The notes beneath the pieces were generated by a model. It had not been told where the DNA came from and made no database searches. It saw only the letters and a list, made by a program, of their open reading frames with translations. A DNA stretch of 64,000 nucleotides from Salinispora tropica CNB-440. Its GTDB lineage: Bacteria; Actinomycetota; Actinomycetes; Mycobacteriales; Micromonosporaceae. The stretch's first letter is position 1. Each line of letters begins with the position of its first letter. Position numbers and translations under genes: made by a program. Of this stretch, positions 60,184 through 64,000 are shown one piece after another. The stretch covers positions 4,530,144-4,594,143 of the forward strand of contig NC_009380.1 in the NCBI RefSeq assembly GCF_000016425.1, in the 5' to 3' direction.

Positions 60184-61385
60184 CCCACACCTGCCTGACC
60201 GGGCCAGGGCCCCCGAAGGATCGGTGGCACCGCCACCTCCCGCCTGCCCAGTAACTCGGCCAGCGTCCGGGCAGCCGGGCCGGGGCCGCTGTCAAGGCCC
60301 CAGGCTGGAACCGCCCTGACCAGCCGATCAGGGCCTTCCGGCAGAAGTAGGCAGATGGAATCCAGTGCCCGTCCCCGATCCGCGCGACGGACATGCAGCA
60401 CCACCTGGAGTGCCGCCGCCACCTGAGCGTGCAGTGCGGGCCGGGGCAATCCACCGAGGAGACCGAGTGCCTCGAGCCGAGCCGGCACATCCGACGGGGT
60501 GTTGGCGTGCAGCGTCCCGGCACCACCCTCGTGACCGGTATTCATGGCCACCAACAGGTCGACGATCTCCCGGCCGCGGCACTCGCCGACGACGAGGCGG
60601 TCCGGTCGCATCCGCAGCGCCTGCCGGACCAGGTCGGTCAGGCCCACCGCACCTACACCCTCCACATTGGCTGTACGTGCCTGGAGGCCGACGACATGGG
60701 GATGTACGGGGTGCAGCTCAGCCGCGTCCTCTACCAGCACGATCCGCTCCGTGCCCGAAACCAGGCCAAGTAGCGTGTTGAGCAATGTGGTCTTGCCGGA
60801 ACCGGTGCCGCCGACCACGAGGTACGCGAGCCGGGCCGCCACCACCGCGGCCAGCACCGGGGCGACCGCCCGTGGCACGGCCCCCTGACCAACCATCTCG
60901 TCGAGCGTGAACGGGCGCTGCCGGAAGGTCCGCAGGGACAGGTATGGACCGTCGGTGGCCACTGGTGGCAGGACCGCGTGTAGTCGGGTGCCGTCGGCGA
61001 GCCGCGCGTCGACGCACGGCGAGCCGTCGTCCAGCCGCCTCCCCGCGCTGGCTGCGAGCCGCTGCGCGAGCCGCCGGACGTCGTCCACCGAACCCACCGG
61101 TACCGCGACCTCTTTCAGGCCCTCCCCTCGGTCGACCCAGACGTGAACGTTGTTGACGAGGACATCGGTGACGCGTGGATCGACCAACAGCGGGGCCAAC
61201 GGACCGGCGCCCACCAGGTCGTCGTGCACTCGGTCGGCGAGGCGGAGCAGCGTGGTGTCGCCGAGCACCGCGGCGGCCGGCTCGGCGCGCACGGCGGAGA
61301 CGATCGCCGCCGGGGTGACCGGAGTTGACGAGGACGCGATTCGCTGTCGGACTCTCGCGGCGAGGCCGTCGTCCGCCTTGGTCAT
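60180..61385 (-). CDS. tadA: TadA/CpaF-type pilus assembly ATPase
   Basis: This 401-residue protein starts MTKADDGLAARVRQRIASSS. It has Walker A in VVGGTGSGKTTLLNTLLGLV, the Asp-box ERIVLVEDAAELHPVHPHVV, and the Walker B/His-box region GECRGREIVDLLVAMNTGHE with GTLHAN. It powers assembly of Flp pili from the cytoplasm as a hexamer. The ATG at 61385 overlaps the stop of the CpaE-like gene. Confidence 0.92.
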   Translation of the reverse strand: MTKADDGLAARVRQRIASSSTPVTPAAIVSAVRAEPAAAVLGDTTLLRLADRVHDDLVGAGPLAPLLVDPRVTDVLVNNVHVWVDRGEGLKEVAVPVGSVDDVRRLAQRLAASAGRRLDDGSPCVDARLADGTRLHAVLPPVATDGPYLSLRTFRQRPFTLDEMVGQGAVPRAVAPVLAAVVAARLAYLVVGGTGSGKTTLLNTLLGLVSGTERIVLVEDAAELHPVHPHVVGLQARTANVEGVGAVGLTDLVRQALRMRPDRLVVGECRGREIVDLLVAMNTGHEGGAGTLHANTPSDVPARLEALGLLGGLPRPALHAQVAAALQVVLHVRRADRGRALDSICLLLPEGPDRLVRAVPAWGLDSGPGPAARTLAELLGRREVAVPPILRGPWPGQAGVG

Positions 61386-62482
61386 GCCGCCCCCGGCGCC
61401 GCACCGGTCAGTTCGTTGAGGAGTCGTTGGCACAGGGCGGCCAGTGGGCCCCGCCCGTCGGCCGCCGGTGCTTGGCCCCGTTCCAGTCCACGGCCGAGCG
61501 CCGGCTCCAGGCGCACCGTGCCGGCCAGCGGCAACCCGAGCGTCCGCGCGAGCTCGGTGGGCTTGAGCCGGCCAGGGGCGGGGCCACGGACGATCAGGGA
61601 GAGGTCGGCGCAGTGTGGTGCGGCGGCGCTGACCACCCGAGCGGCAGCGGCGGTCGCGCGGAGCTCGGCGGGTACCACGACGAAGGCCCGGTCGACCGAC
61701 TGTAGGGCAGTCACCGCCGCGTCATCCAGGTGCCGGGGCAGGTCAACCACGACCACGTCCCGGGCCCGCCGGGCAGCGTCGAGGGTCGCCGCCATCGCCA
61801 CGGCCGGCAACAACCGAAGATCACCTCGGTCCCACGAGAGGACCACCAGGTCGCCCCGGCTGGGCAGGGCCCGCACCAGCGACGAGGCGTCCACCCGGCC
61901 GTCGGCGTCGGTCAGCGCGGGCCAGCGCAATCCGCCCAGTTGTTCCCAGCCGAGCACCAGATCCAGCCCGCCTCCGAGCGGGTCGGCGTCAACCAGCAGC
62001 GTCCGCAGCCGGGCGCGGGCCGCTGTGACAGCGAGCCCGCCGGCGAGGACACTGGCGCCGGCACCGCCCCGTCCGCCAAGGACGGCGACGACCCGGGCCG
62101 CTACCGGGTCTGGTTGCTCCGGGCCGCACTCGACGAAACGATCAACCAGCCAGGGCTCGGCGGCGGGCAGGACGGCCACGAACTCGGCACCCATCAGGTC
62201 GGCCACATCCCGGCCCGGGTCGAGGTGCCCGGCGTGGCCGACCAGCACCAACCGCCGCCGGTGCGGCAACCGTGCCCGCAGGCACGGCTGCGCCTGGTCG
62301 CTGCCGACCAGCACCAGGGGCGCGGGAGACCAGCGGGACCGGGCGGCCACCGGGTCCGGCGCGAGGTCGACCTCGACGCCGCCGGCCGCGGCGAGCCGCA
62401 ACAGGTCGTCCAGGAGCACGTCGTCGGAGGTCACGAGGAGGGGCAGGCGGCACGGGGGCGGTACGGCGGGGCGAGGTGGCAT
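61382..62482 (-). CDS. CpaE/SsD-like septum-site-determining protein of the tad locus
   Basis: This 366-residue protein starts MPPRPAVPPPCRLPLLVTSD. It has a response-regulator-like N-terminal domain and a MinD/ParA-like C-terminal domain: VVAVLGGRGGAGASVLAGGL (deviant Walker A), RTLLVDADPLGGGLDLVLGW and VVVDLPRHLDD. Such proteins place the pilus machine at the pole or septum. The final residue of its P-loop is Ser where Lys/Thr is usual. GGAGG precedes the ATG at 62482. Confidence 0.85.
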   Translation of the reverse strand: MPPRPAVPPPCRLPLLVTSDDVLLDDLLRLAAAGGVEVDLAPDPVAARSRWSPAPLVLVGSDQAQPCLRARLPHRRRLVLVGHAGHLDPGRDVADLMGAEFVAVLPAAEPWLVDRFVECGPEQPDPVAARVVAVLGGRGGAGASVLAGGLAVTAARARLRTLLVDADPLGGGLDLVLGWEQLGGLRWPALTDADGRVDASSLVRALPSRGDLVVLSWDRGDLRLLPAVAMAATLDAARRARDVVVVDLPRHLDDAAVTALQSVDRAFVVVPAELRATAAAARVVSAAAPHCADLSLIVRGPAPGRLKPTELARTLGLPLAGTVRLEPALGRGLERGQAPAADGRGPLAALCQRLLNELTGAAPGAA

Positions 62483-63244
62483 CACGGCCTCCAGCAGTCG
62501 GCTCGGGCTTCGCTGGTCTGGAAGCGTGCGCGACCCGGCTGTCCCGAGGGCGGCCCCGGCTGCTGGTCTGTGGACGGGGACGGCACCTGTGGACAGAGTC
62601 CGCCCGAATAGTTGATCTGCTATGCCCGCGACGCTCGCACCCTCGACTACCCACCCCTGGCCAACGTCGGACAGCAGGCCACGGCCCGACCCGGCCCTGA
62701 CTGGTGCGGGCGGGTCAACAACTGGCCGAACCCACACGTCCGGCGGTGGGCCGCACATCGGCGCGGCAGCCAGTCGCCCCAGCATCAACGGCGGCCGCCC
62801 CCCGCGGTCGTCGCTTGCCCTGGCGGTACTGTCGGGACAGCGCGGAGCTCCGGCTCGGTCCGCGTGGTGAGCCCTGCTTCGAAACGTGGCTTCACCTGGG
62901 CCGACAACAGGAGAAGAAGGGACGACCCCCGTCGGGGGGAAGACGGGGGTCGTCGGGGTCCGGCTCCGGGGGGGGTGAGCCGAACCACTCAGCGGTCACG
63001 GGGGGGGGTGCAACCGCCGAGGGTCTGTCGGTTGTCCGGAAGATGAACGCCTGTTGTGTCGACAGTCTGCCTGAGTGCACCTGGCTACGTCGAGTGGTGT
63101 GGCCTCCACTCCCTGCTGAATCTTCCCGCAGTGTGTGATCGCGGTCACGCAGAGCAGGCCGACGGTCGACCACGTCGCACATCCGAGGGGTTGACGGACC
63201 CGGGCCCCCGCAGACGATAGACCATCGGGCTAGACTTGCGCGCC
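62483..63244. other. Intergenic region of tad operon and HAD gene, G-tract rich
   Basis: No gene is supported. A perfect 13-bp stem lies at 62921-62933 and 62942-62954. It is followed by runs of eight and nine G (about 62969-63009), which could form G-quadruplexes or length-variable tracts on the + strand. The promoters of both divergent transcripts must lie here. Confidence 0.5.
62921..62954. terminator. Perfect hairpin in the tad upstream region
   Basis: GACGACCCCCGTC (62921-62933) pairs with GACGGGGGTCGTC (62942-62954) around GGGGGGAA. Whether it is a terminator or a regulatory structure is unclear. Confidence 0.55.
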
Positions 63245-64000
63245 GTGGGCCGAAGCGCCGCTTTTTTCGATCTGGACAAGACCGTCATCGCCAAGTCAAG
63301 TGCGCTGGCGTTCGGTCGGCCGTTCTACCGAGACGGCCTGATAACCCGACGAGACGTTGTCAAGTCGGCGTACGCGCAGCTGATGTTCCGGCTGGGCGGC
63401 TCCGACGAACAGACCATGGCCCGGACCCGGGACTATCTCGCCGCGCTGTGTAAGGGATGGCAGGTGGAGCAGGTCCGCCAGATCGTCGCGGAGACCCTCC
63501 ATGAGCTGATCAACCCCTACGTGTATGCCGAAGCCGCCGCCCTGATCGAGGAGCACCAGGCCGCCGGCCGGGACGTCGTGCTGGTTTCGGCCTCCGGAGA
63601 GGAGATGGTCCGGCCGATCGGGGCGTTGCTCGGGGTGACCGATGTGATCGCCACCCGAATGGCCGTGGTGGACGGCCACTACAGCGGCGAGATCGAGTTC
63701 TACGCGGCCGGCCCGGCCAAGGTGGACGCGGTGGGCGAGCTGGCTCTCGAGCGGGGCTACGACCTGACCAACTCGTACGCCTACTCGGACTCGTACACGG
63801 ACCGGCCGTTGTTGGAGTGCGTAGGCCGCCCGACCGCAGTCAACCCGGACCGTCAGCTACGCAAGCTCGCCGCGGAGAACTCCTGGCCGGTGCTGGAGTT
63901 CCGGCACCCGATTCCCCTGGGGCGTCGGTTGCGTGATCGCCCCGCCGTGCCGGTCGCCGCCGCCGCGCTCGGCGTCGGGGTTGGCGTGGCGATCGGAATC
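63245..64000 (+). CDS. HAD-IB family hydrolase (SerB-like), partial
   Basis: The GTG at 63245 opens MGRSAAFFDLDKTVIAKSSA, and the frame continues to the right edge (252 codons without a stop). D9-L-D11-K-T is HAD motif I. Later DVVLVSASGEEMVRPIGAL is motif II, AAGPAKVDAVGELA motif III and YSDSYTDRPLLE motif IV. This IB subgroup includes phosphoserine phosphatase-like and morphological-differentiation proteins; a C-terminal membrane segment AVPVAAAALGVGVGVAIGI begins at the end. The HAD/tad neighbourhood is conserved in actinobacteria. Confidence 0.9.
   Translation, partial: MGRSAAFFDLDKTVIAKSSALAFGRPFYRDGLITRRDVVKSAYAQLMFRLGGSDEQTMARTRDYLAALCKGWQVEQVRQIVAETLHELINPYVYAEAAALIEEHQAAGRDVVLVSASGEEMVRPIGALLGVTDVIATRMAVVDGHYSGEIEFYAAGPAKVDAVGELALERGYDLTNSYAYSDSYTDRPLLECVGRPTAVNPDRQLRKLAAENSWPVLEFRHPIPLGRRLRDRPAVPVAAAALGVGVGVAIGI

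Overview
The window is high-GC actinobacterial DNA, most likely from Micromonosporaceae (Salinispora or Micromonospora). The evidence is inferential. It rests on the chromosomal block topA - hppA - bldG - DEAD helicase - Tad pilus genes together with holB, an MFS-thymidylate kinase fusion and a RicT-like gene, plus an expanded family of secreted polymorphic-membrane-protein-like (PMP-like) beta-helix proteins, an expansion I associate with marine Salinispora.

Layout. 1-3.8 kb: a partial glycosyltransferase, a small heat-shock protein, a DUF2231 membrane protein, an FMN flavoprotein and an AidB-type acyl-CoA dehydrogenase. 3.9-15.8 kb: an accessory region with four paralogous secreted beta-helix genes (two +, two -), interspersed with OsmC, a penicillin-binding-protein-like serine hydrolase, a TauE-type permease and two acetyltransferase-like genes. 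Three of the four paralogues share a conserved, structured 5' leader, and copies 1 and 2 carry a 355-bp identical inverted repeat. 16-20 kb: a TetR regulator divergent from a cytoplasmic and a secreted chloroperoxidase-type hydrolase, with a Dps remnant behind them. 20.4-21.9 kb: a secreted lytic-transglycosylase-like protein, an HNH endonuclease remnant and a small anchored protein.

21.9-35.1 kb: a prophage-derived element next to a tRNA-Thr(CGU) gene. It has a tyrosine integrase, an Xre regulator, an excisionase, an antirepressor, a chain of tiny overlapping early genes, RecT with a frameshifted YqaJ exonuclease, a replication organiser and a DnaC/IstB ATPase. One tail-fibre-like gene is the only structural gene, and no terminase, portal or capsid genes are present. 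The element is either a decayed prophage or a satellite.

35.1-64 kb: conserved core chromosome. It holds a membrane metallophosphoesterase, RicT/PSP1, a YbaB/EspC-like three-gene operon, holB, tmk fused to an MFS domain, a PLP-dependent enzyme, a TetR regulator with a divergent sugar-lactone oxidase, topA, a lipoprotein, the proton-pumping pyrophosphatase, bldG with an overlapping anti-sigma gene, an MrfA/YprA-type helicase, a complete tad pilus operon and the start of a HAD phosphatase.

Strongest items for a second look: the shared leader RNA of the beta-helix family with its mutually exclusive helices, the inverted 355-bp identity, the capsid-less prophage with a broken exonuclease, and the missing conventional start codon of the MFS-Tmk fusion.
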